A DNA stretch of 11,339 nucleotides. Source: an uncultured delta proteobacterium. Its GTDB lineage: Bacteria; Desulfobacterota; Syntrophorhabdia; Syntrophorhabdales; Syntrophorhabdaceae. The DNA lies in contig CAIQJW010000203.1 in NCBI GenBank assembly GCA_903872255.1, positions 1-11,339 on the forward strand, written 5' to 3'. A model generated the notes under the pieces. That model was not told where the DNA came from, made no database searches, and saw nothing but the letters and a program-made list of their open reading frames with translations. Shown piece after piece: positions 1 through 6,717 of the stretch. How positions within the stretch are numbered: position 1 is the first letter of the stretch; each line of letters opens with the position of its first letter. The position numbers and the translations under genes were made by a program.

Positions 1-1
1 A

Positions 2-1786
2 TTCAAAAATGTAACCGAATCCTCTCAATTTCCGTTGATCGACGTCGAAAAACCGCAGTTGTTCAGGGATATCTTCCCTTATGATGAAGTATGCAAGGTC
101 AAGTTCGATCACAAGATCGAACTTATCGATCCTCCCGATGATATATATATCACCGACACCACGTTCAGGGACGGTCAGCAGGCACGGCCTCCGTTCACAG
201 CCCAGCAGATAGAGGACCTGTTTGAATTTCTGCACCGCTTGAGCGGCCCGAACGGGGTTATCAGGCAGACGGAATTCTTCCTTTATACCGACAAAGACAG
301 GGAAGCGCTCGGAAGATGCAAGGAAAAAGGATACAGGTACCCTGAAATAACGGGCTGGATCCGGGCCAACAAAGACGACTTGCAGCTTGTCAGGGATATG
401 GAGCTTAAGGAGACCGGTATCCTTACAAGCGTCTCGGATTATCACATATTCCTGAAATTCAACAAAACAAGGCCCCAGGTCTTGAAGGACTACCTCGAGA
501 TCGTGGAAAGCACGCTCGACCACGGCATAATACCGCGCTGTCATTTTGAAGATGTTACGCGGGCCGACATATACGGATTCTGTGTCCCGTATGCCCAGGC
601 GCTGATGAGGCTGTCGGAAGAGGCGAAAATACCTGTCAAGATCCGTCTTTGCGATACGCTCGGCGTGGGCATTACATATCCGGGGTCGGCGCTCCCGAGG
701 TCTATCGGAAAGATCATCCGTGCGATGATCGACGATGCGGGCGTGCCGTCGGATTGCCTGGAATGGCACGGGCATAATGATTTTTACAAGGTCCTTATCA
801 ACAGCATCAGCGCGTGGATGTACGGATGCACATATGTGAACGGGACCTTCCTCGGCCTTGGCGAAAGGACGGGCAATGTCCCGATCGAAGGGCTCATCAT
901 GGAATATATTTCCCTGACCGGTGAAGACAACGGGGTGGATACCACCGTTATCACCGAGATGCGTAATTATTTCGAGCGGGAGATCGGGCACCATGTCCCC
1001 AAGAACCAGCCTTTCGTGGGTCTTGACTTTAATGCGACGTCCGCCGGTGTCCACATAGACGGTATCCTGAAGAATGAGGAGATCTACTCGTCTTTCGATA
1101 CGGCGAAGCTCCTAAACAGGCCGCTTGCCGTCAACATAACCGACAAGTCGGGATTGGCAGGGATATCCCATTGGGTCAATTCGCATTTCGCACTTACCGG
1201 AAAGGAACGGATAGAAAAGACGCATCCCGGTGTCGCAAAGATCAACAAATGGATCGCGCGGCAGTATGAAGAAGGCAGGGTGACCTGCATGTCGGAAGAC
1301 GAGATCGAGCACCAGGTCAGGCGCTATATCCCGGAGATATTCGTGTCCGAGTTCGAACTGATGAAGAAGAGGGCGCTGGATATGGCTGCCCACCTTATAG
1401 AGCAGTACATAGAAGATCCGGCGATAAAGAGCATGAACCCGGTGCGGCAGGAAGAGCACCTCAAGGGCCTGGTCCAGGATTATCCCTACATCCAGTTTGT
1501 TTATGCTGTCAACGCTGAGGGTATCAAGATCACCCGCAATATCACACAGGTGGTCGATAAGGCGAAATACCAGAAGATCGGCCTTAATGAAGATTTTTCG
1601 GACAGGGACTGGTTCATAAAGCCGATGAGCGACGGGAAGATCCATGCGACGAACCTTTATTCATCGCGAATAACGGGGGCATTATGCGTCACCGTTTCCG
1701 GCCCGATACGAGATGAGATGGGAGAGATCGTCGGCGTCCTCGGGCTTGATATCCGGTTCGAAGACCTCACCAAGGCGGAGGCTTAA
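2..1786 (+). CDS. Re-citrate synthase (isopropylmalate/homocitrate synthase family) with C-terminal Cache/PDC-like domain, 5' partial
   Basis: Likely condenses acetyl-CoA with oxaloacetate to citrate in the cytoplasm, using the aldol-type TIM-barrel fold of isopropylmalate and homocitrate synthases. Numbering from the TTG at 35, the metal/substrate motif DTTFRDGQQ lies at residues 41-49, the metal-binding HGHND at 245-249 and GLGERTGN at 274-281. Segments such as IRQTEFFLY and TSVSDYHIF match my recollection of the Clostridium kluyveri Re-citrate synthase better than LeuA or NifV. The next three genes encode aconitase and isocitrate dehydrogenase, which favours citrate over homocitrate as product. 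Residues about 440-575 are an added domain with the Cache/PDC pattern (DFSDRDWF, then a GPIRD...GVLGLDI end); no membrane segment is visible, so it would be a cytoplasmic sensor. The frame is open to the left edge, with no ATG and no good ribosome binding site before the TTG, so I treat the true start as lying outside the window. Alternatives: homocitrate or citramalate synthase. Confidence 0.82.
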   Translation, partial: FKNVTESSQFPLIDVEKPQLFRDIFPYDEVCKVKFDHKIELIDPPDDIYITDTTFRDGQQARPPFTAQQIEDLFEFLHRLSGPNGVIRQTEFFLYTDKDREALGRCKEKGYRYPEITGWIRANKDDLQLVRDMELKETGILTSVSDYHIFLKFNKTRPQVLKDYLEIVESTLDHGIIPRCHFEDVTRADIYGFCVPYAQALMRLSEEAKIPVKIRLCDTLGVGITYPGSALPRSIGKIIRAMIDDAGVPSDCLEWHGHNDFYKVLINSISAWMYGCTYVNGTFLGLGERTGNVPIEGLIMEYISLTGEDNGVDTTVITEMRNYFEREIGHHVPKNQPFVGLDFNATSAGVHIDGILKNEEIYSSFDTAKLLNRPLAVNITDKSGLAGISHWVNSHFALTGKERIEKTHPGVAKINKWIARQYEEGRVTCMSEDEIEHQVRRYIPEIFVSEFELMKKRALDMAAHLIEQYIEDPAIKSMNPVRQEEHLKGLVQDYPYIQFVYAVNAEGIKITRNITQVVDKAKYQKIGLNEDFSDRDWFIKPMSDGKIHATNLYSSRITGALCVTVSGPIRDEMGEIVGVLGLDIRFEDLTKAEA

Positions 1787-1793
1787 AGCACGT

Positions 1794-3053
1794 ATGGGAA
1801 AGACACTTGCCGAAAAGATCCTGGAAAGGAACACCGGAAGCGACGTTGTGCAGGGGAACTATATTATCGTAAATGTCGACAGGATCCTCCTGCAGGACGG
1901 TACGGCTCCGCTTGCGATCAGGAAATTCGCCGAGATGGGATTCGACAGGTTGTTCGACGGATCAAAGGTAACGTTTTTCATAGATCACGCATCACCCAGT
2001 CCGCGGATGGAGCTTTCGAATGACCACATGGCCATACGTGAGTTCGCTGAGCGTTACGGCGCGAATGTCAGCGACGTCGGCGAAGGCATCTGCCATCAGC
2101 TCATGTCCGAAGAGGTGCTTCTGCCCGGCGAAGTGCTCGTCGGGGCCGATTCTCATACTTGCACGGGGGGTGCCCTGTGTTCCTTTTCCACGGGTATGGG
2201 CTCGACCGACATCGCGACTGCCATGGGGCTCGGCAAAACGTGGATGAGGGTCCCCGAAACATTTCTTTTCCGCCTTAAAGGGAAATTTCCGAAAGGAGCG
2301 TACCCAAAAGACCTTATCCTTAAGATCATCGGCATGATAGGGGCGGACGGGGCAACGTACAAGGCGCTAGAGTTCGCAGGCGACGCGGTGGACGCCATGC
2401 CGATCGGGGAGCGTATGACAATAGCCAATATGGCCGTCGAGGCGGGAGCGAAGTGCGGCCCGTTCCCTTCCGATCATATGACGCATGCCTTTCTCGAAAA
2501 GAAGGGCAGGGGGGCGTTTTTTGTCGAGATAAGACCTGACCCGGACGCGCAATATGAAAAGGTGTTCGATATTGATCTCGCCGAGCTCGAACCCATGGTC
2601 AGCCTCCCTCATACGGTGGACAATACGAGGTCCGTCGATGATAAGGATGCTAAGGGAACGCCCGTCAACCAGGTTTTTATCGGTTCCTGCACCAATGGCC
2701 GCATAGGCGATCTCAGAGTTGCCGCGCATATCCTGAAGGGCAAAAAGAAACACCCCGGGGTCCGGCTTATTGTCGGCCCCGCATCGAAGGCCGTATACCG
2801 CGAGGCCCTGAAAGAGGGTATACTCGAGATCCTTCTAGACGCCGGGGCCACTATCCTGCCGCCGGGCTGCGGGCCCTGCATCGGGCTGCATCAGGGTATT
2901 CTTGGCAGGAATGAGGTCTGTATTGCGACGTCCAACCGGAATTTTCTCGGAAGAATGGGCAACCCGGAATCCGGTATTATCCTTGCTTCCGTAGCAACCG
3001 CCGCAGCGAGCGCGTTAGAAGGCAAAGTTTCCGACCCGAGAGAGGTCATGTAA
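1794..3053 (+). CDS. Aconitase / 3-isopropylmalate dehydratase family, large subunit
   Basis: This is the large [4Fe-4S] subunit of a two-subunit hydro-lyase that, in this context, most likely isomerises citrate to isocitrate. The 419-residue protein has the usual length for LeuC/HacA-type large subunits, far shorter than single-chain aconitases of about 850-900 residues. Cluster ligands are visible as C299 in GSCTNGR and C359/C362 in PPGCGPC. The active-site segment VGADSHTCTGG lies at 116-126. I chose the ATG at 1794: the frame continues upstream to 1713, but that part overlaps the preceding gene and looks non-coding. A GGAGG at 1777-1781, inside the end of the upstream gene, is the probable ribosome binding site, though its 12-base spacing is long. 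Genes for the citrate synthase, the small subunit and isocitrate dehydrogenase surround it. By sequence alone, isopropylmalate isomerase or homoaconitase cannot be fully excluded; the aconitase role rests on the neighbours. Confidence 0.85.
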   Translation: MGKTLAEKILERNTGSDVVQGNYIIVNVDRILLQDGTAPLAIRKFAEMGFDRLFDGSKVTFFIDHASPSPRMELSNDHMAIREFAERYGANVSDVGEGICHQLMSEEVLLPGEVLVGADSHTCTGGALCSFSTGMGSTDIATAMGLGKTWMRVPETFLFRLKGKFPKGAYPKDLILKIIGMIGADGATYKALEFAGDAVDAMPIGERMTIANMAVEAGAKCGPFPSDHMTHAFLEKKGRGAFFVEIRPDPDAQYEKVFDIDLAELEPMVSLPHTVDNTRSVDDKDAKGTPVNQVFIGSCTNGRIGDLRVAAHILKGKKKHPGVRLIVGPASKAVYREALKEGILEILLDAGATILPPGCGPCIGLHQGILGRNEVCIATSNRNFLGRMGNPESGIILASVATAAASALEGKVSDPREVM

Positions 3054-3550
3054 TGGTGATCAACGGAAACGCATGGCTCTTCGGAGACGATATTTCGACG
3101 GACCATATAATACCCGGCAGGTTCTATCATCTGCGTTCAAATCTCGACCTGCTTAAAAAGCATGTATTTGACGATATTTCACCGGGCTTCAGCGAGAAGA
3201 CCAAGAAGGGCGACATCATTGTGGGCGGAAGGAATTTCGGCCTGGGATCGAGCAGGGAGCATGCGCCTCTCATAATAAAAATGGCGGGCATAGATGCGAT
3301 CGTCGCCCGGTCATTTGCGCGTATATTCTACCGAAACGCCATAAACGTAGGTCTTGCCGCTATTATCTGCCCGATCGAGGGTTTAAGCGAAGGCGATGAA
3401 CTGGAAATAGATCTCAATGAGGGTGTCTTGAAAGATATAACGACAGGCAGCGTCAAGAGATTCGCCCCGCTGCCTTCCATCATGCAGGATATTCTGAATG
3501 AGGGCGGGCTCGATATATACATTAAGAAGTACAAGGGGTTCACCATCTGA
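3053..3550 (+). CDS. Aconitase / 3-isopropylmalate dehydratase family, small subunit
   Basis: This is the swivel-domain partner of the preceding large subunit and completes the hydro-lyase active site. The 165 residues match the usual 160-200 of LeuD/HacB small subunits. It has the family's start (DDISTDHIIPGR at 12-23) and the diagnostic GLGSSREHAP loop at 63-72. The segment at 24-29 (FYHLRS) occupies the substrate-selecting loop that is YLRT in typical isopropylmalate isomerases; the different sequence is compatible with another substrate such as citrate. The start codon shares its A with the large-subunit stop (TAATG), implying translational coupling and equal output of the subunits. The next gene is joined in the same way. 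Confidence 0.86.
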   Translation: MVINGNAWLFGDDISTDHIIPGRFYHLRSNLDLLKKHVFDDISPGFSEKTKKGDIIVGGRNFGLGSSREHAPLIIKMAGIDAIVARSFARIFYRNAINVGLAAIICPIEGLSEGDELEIDLNEGVLKDITTGSVKRFAPLPSIMQDILNEGGLDIYIKKYKGFTI

Positions 3551-4683
3551 TGGAAACGATCAGGATACCCATCATTGCCGGGGACGGCACCGGAGAAGAT
3601 ATTTGGAATGCTTCGCGGGAGATATTTGAAGAGGCGGTCATCAAGTCGACGGGCAACGCGAAGAAGATAGAGTGGATACCTGTCATTGCAGGCCTCAAGG
3701 CCTTAGAACGCAATGATCACCTGCTTCCCGGTGAAACTGTCGATGCGATAACGGATTGCGCACTTGCCCTGAAAGGACCCCTGACGACGCCGGTCGGTGG
3801 AGGCTTTCGCAGTGTGAATGTTTATCTCCGCCAGATATTTGACCTCTATGTCTGCATGAGGCCGATACACTGGTTCAAGGGCCTGCCAAGCCCCCTGAAG
3901 AGGCCGGAGGCGGTTGACATTATAATATTCCGGGAAAATACTGAAGACCTCTACCGGGGAATAGAATGGCAGGCAGGCACCGACGATGCCCGCACTGTGA
4001 TCAATTTCCTGAAAGACAAGATGGGCGTTGACCTCAAACCCGATAGCGGGATAGGGGTAAAACCTATCAGCCGCTCCGGGACACAGCGTTTCGCCAGATG
4101 GTCGATAGACGCCGCCATCAGGATGAAGCGCAGGGTGATCACGATCGTACACAAGGGCAATATCATGAAATATACAGAGGGTGCGTTCCGTGAATGGGCA
4201 TACGAGACTGCCGGGACGTATAAAGAACTGTCGGCCGGGGACGTGCCGGATACGATAGAGGTCAATGACCGGATCGCAGACAATATGTTCATGCAGGTCA
4301 TATCGAGGCCCGAGGATTACGATGTCCTTTTATGCCCGAACCTGAACGGTGATTATCTGTCTGATGCCTGCGCAGCGCTTATCGGGGGCCTCGGCGTCGC
4401 GCCGGGTGCAAATTTTGGTGATAACGTCGCAATTTTCGAGCCGACCCACGGCAGTGCGCCGAAGTATGCAGGTAAGGATATCGTTAACCCGACTTCGTTC
4501 ATACTCTCGGGGGCAATGCTGTTCGACCATATAGGGCTTGCCGGGACGGGGGAAATGATACGCCGGGGCATTGAAAGGACCATTCAGGAAGGGATCGTCA
4601 CCTATGACCTGGCACGTCAGTTTGAAGGCGTGAAACCGGTGCCGTGTTCTGAATTCGGCGCCGAAGTGTTGAAGCGGCTGTAA
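3550..4683 (+). CDS. icd: NADP-dependent isocitrate dehydrogenase
   Basis: Oxidatively decarboxylates isocitrate to 2-oxoglutarate, yielding NADPH and completing the operon's route to glutamate precursors. The 377-residue protein has the isocitrate-binding loop PVGGGFRSVNV (81-91), where S88 corresponds to the phosphorylatable Ser113 of the Escherichia coli enzyme, the IFRENTEDLY segment (126-135), and metal ligands D268 and D272 in LNGDYLSD. Aligned to E. coli Icd as I remember it, all five NADP determinants are kept: K305, Y306 and V312 in the KYAGKDIVNP segment, and Y352 and R356 in TYDLAR. This argues against 3-isopropylmalate or homoisocitrate dehydrogenase. The TGATG overlap with the small aconitase subunit indicates coupled translation. 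A 38-base gap without a clear terminator separates it from prfB. No kinase/phosphatase gene (aceK) is in the window. Confidence 0.93.
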   Translation: METIRIPIIAGDGTGEDIWNASREIFEEAVIKSTGNAKKIEWIPVIAGLKALERNDHLLPGETVDAITDCALALKGPLTTPVGGGFRSVNVYLRQIFDLYVCMRPIHWFKGLPSPLKRPEAVDIIIFRENTEDLYRGIEWQAGTDDARTVINFLKDKMGVDLKPDSGIGVKPISRSGTQRFARWSIDAAIRMKRRVITIVHKGNIMKYTEGAFREWAYETAGTYKELSAGDVPDTIEVNDRIADNMFMQVISRPEDYDVLLCPNLNGDYLSDACAALIGGLGVAPGANFGDNVAIFEPTHGSAPKYAGKDIVNPTSFILSGAMLFDHIGLAGTGEMIRRGIERTIQEGIVTYDLARQFEGVKPVPCSEFGAEVLKRL

Positions 4684-4721
4684 GCCTGAAGTACCTCAAT
4701 TAATACAGGGAAGGAAATATT

Positions 4722-5841
4722 ATGTTAGACGATACCAAAGCAAAAATTGACGAACTGAATAGTCGCATCGCCTCGCTACGAGGTTATCTTTGACCTCCCG
4801 AAACTTCAGGAAAAACTGACAGCACTGGACAAACAGATAGCAGAGTCAAACCTCTGGAACGATCAGGGGAAGGCCCAGAAGGTCTTAAGAGAACGTTCGC
4901 GTGCCGATGAGGAGATAAAGTCCTGGCGTAAGAAGGAAGAAGAGCTTGAGGAGATCCACATCCTTGCCGATTTTATCCGGGAAACGGAAGATTCGGCAGA
5001 TGTTGACGAGTTGACGGCACGGGTCACGGCGCTTGACGAATCTCTTGGTTCATACGAGATCGAAAGGATGCTTTCCGCTGAGAACGATGATAATAATGCC
5101 ATCATCTTCATCAACTCCGGTGCGGGCGGGACGGAGGCCCAGGATTGGGCTGAAATGCTGTTCAGGATGTACTTGAAATGGTCGGAAAGAAAAGGTTTTG
5201 AAACCCAGGTGGTCGACCTTCTGGCCGGCGAGGAGGCCGGGATCAAGAGTGTTACTTTTATCGTGTCGGGGCTGCGTGCCCACGGCTATCTTAAATGCGA
5301 GAACGGCATTCACCGGCTGGTCCGGGTTTCCCCGTATGACGCGAATAACCGCCGGCACACATCGTTCGCATCCGTCTATGCCTATCCCGAGTTACCTGAG
5401 GAAGTCGAGGTTGATATCCGTGATGAGGACCTGAGGATAGACACCTACCGGTCAAGCGGCCCGGGGGGCCAGCATGTCAACAGGACGGATTCCGCGGTAA
5501 GGATCACCCACCTCCCGACAGGAATAGTCGTGCAATGCCAGAATGAACGCTCCCAGCATAAGAACAAATCAATGGCCATGGCGATCCTGAAGTCAAGGAT
5601 CTATCAGCTTGAGAAAAAGAAGCATGAAGAGAAGATGGATGTCCTGAACAAGGAAAAGAAGGACATAGCGTGGGGCAGCCAGATCCGTTCCTACATTCTC
5701 CATCCTTACCGGCTGATCAAGGACCACCGTACAAAACATGAAGAACACAATGCCGACGCGGTGCTCGACGGGGACATTGATGCCTTCATAAAAGAATACC
5801 TTTTGTACTTGACTTTCGAGCAGAAAAGAAAGGATAATTAA
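4722..5841 (+). CDS. prfB: Peptide chain release factor 2 (with programmed +1 frameshift)
   Basis: RF2 reads UGA and UAA stop codons in the ribosomal A site and triggers peptide release. The gene starts at ATG 4722, six bases after an AAGGA ribosome binding site. It reads 23 codons to an in-frame TGA at 4791-4793, then continues in the +1 frame from GAC at 4792, giving 372 residues (E. coli RF2 has 365). The catalytic SSGPGGQHVNRT loop that enters the peptidyl transferase centre is present, as are AGSGGTEAQDW-type and QCQNERSQHKNK segments. The stop-codon reading tripeptide, SPF in E. coli RF2, is SPY here (tyrosine codon TAT at 5335-5337). The conserved in-frame stop provides autoregulation: when RF2 is scarce, the ribosome pauses at UGA and shifts. 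The first part would be missed by a naive gene caller, which would start near 5011. Confidence 0.95.
4779..4794 (+). promoter_or_regulatory. RF2 programmed +1 ribosomal frameshift site
   Basis: The stretch reads CGA GGT TAT CTT TGA C. The CTT slippery codon (4788-4790) precedes the in-frame TGA (4791-4793) and is followed by C, as in the classical prfB site. A short internal Shine-Dalgarno-like GAGG (4780-4783), a few bases upstream, can pull the ribosome forward. It is weaker than the AGGGGG found in E. coli. Translation resumes at GAC 4792 in a frame that stays open to 5841. Confidence 0.93.
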
Positions 5842-5847
5842 ATAGAT

Positions 5848-6102
5848 ATGGAAATTTTCAGCATAAATAAAGAGATAATTAACGTAAACCGTATAGAAGA
5901 ACTGGAAGAAAAGATCGACAGGCTTATTGACAGCTATCGTCTCATGAAGGAAGAAAACGAGAGGCTGAAAGCTGAGGCCGACGTGACACGTAATAGTGAC
6001 AAGGACTTAGAAGGCAAGATTTCAGAAATCCGGGGCGAGCGGGAATTACTCATCGAAAAGGTTCAAAAGATACTCGAGAAGGTTGAAAAAGTAGAGATCT
6101 AG
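5848..6102 (+). CDS. Small coiled-coil protein, ZapB-like
   Basis: An 84-residue acidic/basic protein with almost continuous heptad-like repeats from about residue 14 to 83 (Leu/Ile spaced among Glu, Lys and Arg), no membrane segment and no catalytic motif. It starts six bases after the prfB stop; the nearest AGGA (5831-5834) sits 13 bases upstream, so initiation may rely on coupling to prfB. It ends just before zapA, with zapA's ribosome binding site overlapping its stop codon. Short coiled-coil proteins beside zapA are commonly ZapB-like partners that bind ZapA and help organise the FtsZ ring. The name here rests on size, coiled coil and neighbour, not on a recognisable sequence signature. 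Confidence 0.7.
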   Translation: MEIFSINKEIINVNRIEELEEKIDRLIDSYRLMKEENERLKAEADVTRNSDKDLEGKISEIRGERELLIEKVQKILEKVEKVEI

Positions 6103-6110
6103 GGGTACAC

Positions 6111-6410
6111 ATGGAGAAGAAGGTTGAAGTAACCATTCTGAAACAGTCTTTTACTTTCGTGGGTGAGGATGAAGAGAGGATAAAACGCGACGCGCATTAC
6201 GTCGCGGACAGGATAGATCACGCCGTTGACCGGTACGGGATAGTCAATACGTTGAATGCTGTGATCATGGCAATGATGGAACTGGCGGACGAATATCTGG
6301 AAATGAAACAACAGGTAGAAAACGTGGATGGAAGGACTCTTCGGCTTATTAAAAAGTTCGAAGGTATAGAGAATTTAGATGTTCCCTGCGGTGTTCGTGA
6401 TAGGCGGTAG
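6111..6410 (+). CDS. zapA: Cell division protein ZapA
   Basis: ZapA binds and bundles FtsZ filaments at the division site. The 99-residue protein begins with the beta-rich ZapA head (VEVTILKQSFTFVGEDEERI, residues 5-24), followed by a helix ending in the segment VNTLNAVIMAMMELADEY at 45-62 and a short coiled coil. Length and layout fit the family (about 90-110 residues). AGGGG at 6101-6105 gives a well-spaced ribosome binding site that overlaps the stop codon of the ZapB-like gene. The last nine codons or so lie within the predicted 5' arm of the following 6S RNA, so the tail after about residue 90 is probably constrained by RNA structure rather than protein function. The zapA/6S RNA neighbourhood is also found in E. 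coli. Confidence 0.88.
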   Translation: MEKKVEVTILKQSFTFVGEDEERIKRDAHYVADRIDHAVDRYGIVNTLNAVIMAMMELADEYLEMKQQVENVDGRTLRLIKKFEGIENLDVPCGVRDRR

Positions 6411-6551
6411 GCTGTGAGCCAACACCTCAACACCGGGAGTTGTTCCCTGTTGTTGTGTGCATGCTCATGTATGTGAGAAGCCTGATGCAATATAACGACA
6501 CCCACGTGATAACGAGGTTCAAGACATATCGTCTACACGGCATCTGCGGGG
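6384..6551 (+). ncRNA. ssrS: 6S RNA
   Basis: 6S RNA mimics an open promoter and sequesters housekeeping sigma-factor RNA polymerase. The ends form a long closing stem: 6384-6399 pairs with 6536-6551, with eight pairs, a three-base internal mismatch, then five more pairs. Compared with E. coli 6S RNA from memory, conserved blocks occur in the same order: GTTCG (6393-6397), TGAGCC (6415-6420), GCATGCTC (6459-6466), GAGAAGCCT (6475-6483), ACGACAC (6495-6501), GGTTCAAG (6516-6523) and CGGCATCT (6538-6545). The length of about 168 bases is close to the 184 of E. coli, and it lies directly downstream of zapA as in E. coli. Ends are estimated from the stem; I could not identify its promoter with confidence. 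Confidence 0.9.
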
Positions 6552-6586
6552 CTAATTTTAAGGGGTAATGCTTAAGGAAACAGGGG

Positions 6587-6613
6587 TTGACATAGATTAC
6601 TTCAAGCTATCTT
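6587..6613 (+). promoter_or_regulatory. Possible sigma70-type promoter upstream of rny
   Basis: A perfect -35 consensus TTGACA (6587-6592) is followed, after a short 15-base spacer, by TATCTT (6608-6613), a four-of-six match to the -10 element. It lies between 6S RNA and rny, where a promoter would be expected. The short spacer makes it uncertain. Confidence 0.28.
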
Positions 6614-6678
6614 GGAGGGATTCAAATATAGATGTAAAACAGGTTTTTAGTTAATCCTCTTTCTTCCTTGTAATTGCA

Positions 6679-6717
6679 CCCCCTTAATAATATTAAGATA
6701 GATTAGGGGGTTTCTTT
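6679..6717 (+). promoter_or_regulatory. rny leader hairpin covering the ribosome binding site (or attenuator)
   Basis: CCCCC (6679-6683) can pair with GGGGG (6706-6710). After one bulged T the stem continues with TAAT (6685-6688) against ATTA (6702-6705). The 3' strand contains the AGGGGG Shine-Dalgarno of rny, five bases before its TTG start, so folding would block initiation. The loop also contains a perfect DNA dyad CTTAATA-A-TATTAAG (6683-6697). A TTTCTTT tract follows the stem, so an intrinsic terminator or attenuator is an alternative reading. Confidence 0.5.

Noticed and set aside
35..37. TTG as the true start of the first gene
   Set aside because: No Shine-Dalgarno precedes it and the frame stays open to the window edge, so an upstream start outside the window is more likely.
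1112..1645. A 177-codon minus-strand open frame inside the Re-citrate synthase gene
   Set aside because: Shadow of a well-supported gene; no ribosome binding site or family signature.
1713..1793. Upstream in-frame extension of the large aconitase subunit
   Set aside because: The 27 added residues are Arg/Ser-rich, overlap the previous gene, and do not resemble the family N-terminus, which begins naturally at ATG 1794.
2..4683. Homocitrate/alpha-aminoadipate lysine pathway operon
   Set aside because: The dehydrogenase has the GGGFRSVNV isocitrate loop and E. coli-type NADP residues rather than homoisocitrate dehydrogenase features.
4722..4793. Independent 23-codon small ORF before a shortened RF2
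   Set aside because: It is the pre-shift part of prfB: the CTT TGA C signal, the continuing RF2 homology and the total length all fit programmed frameshifting.
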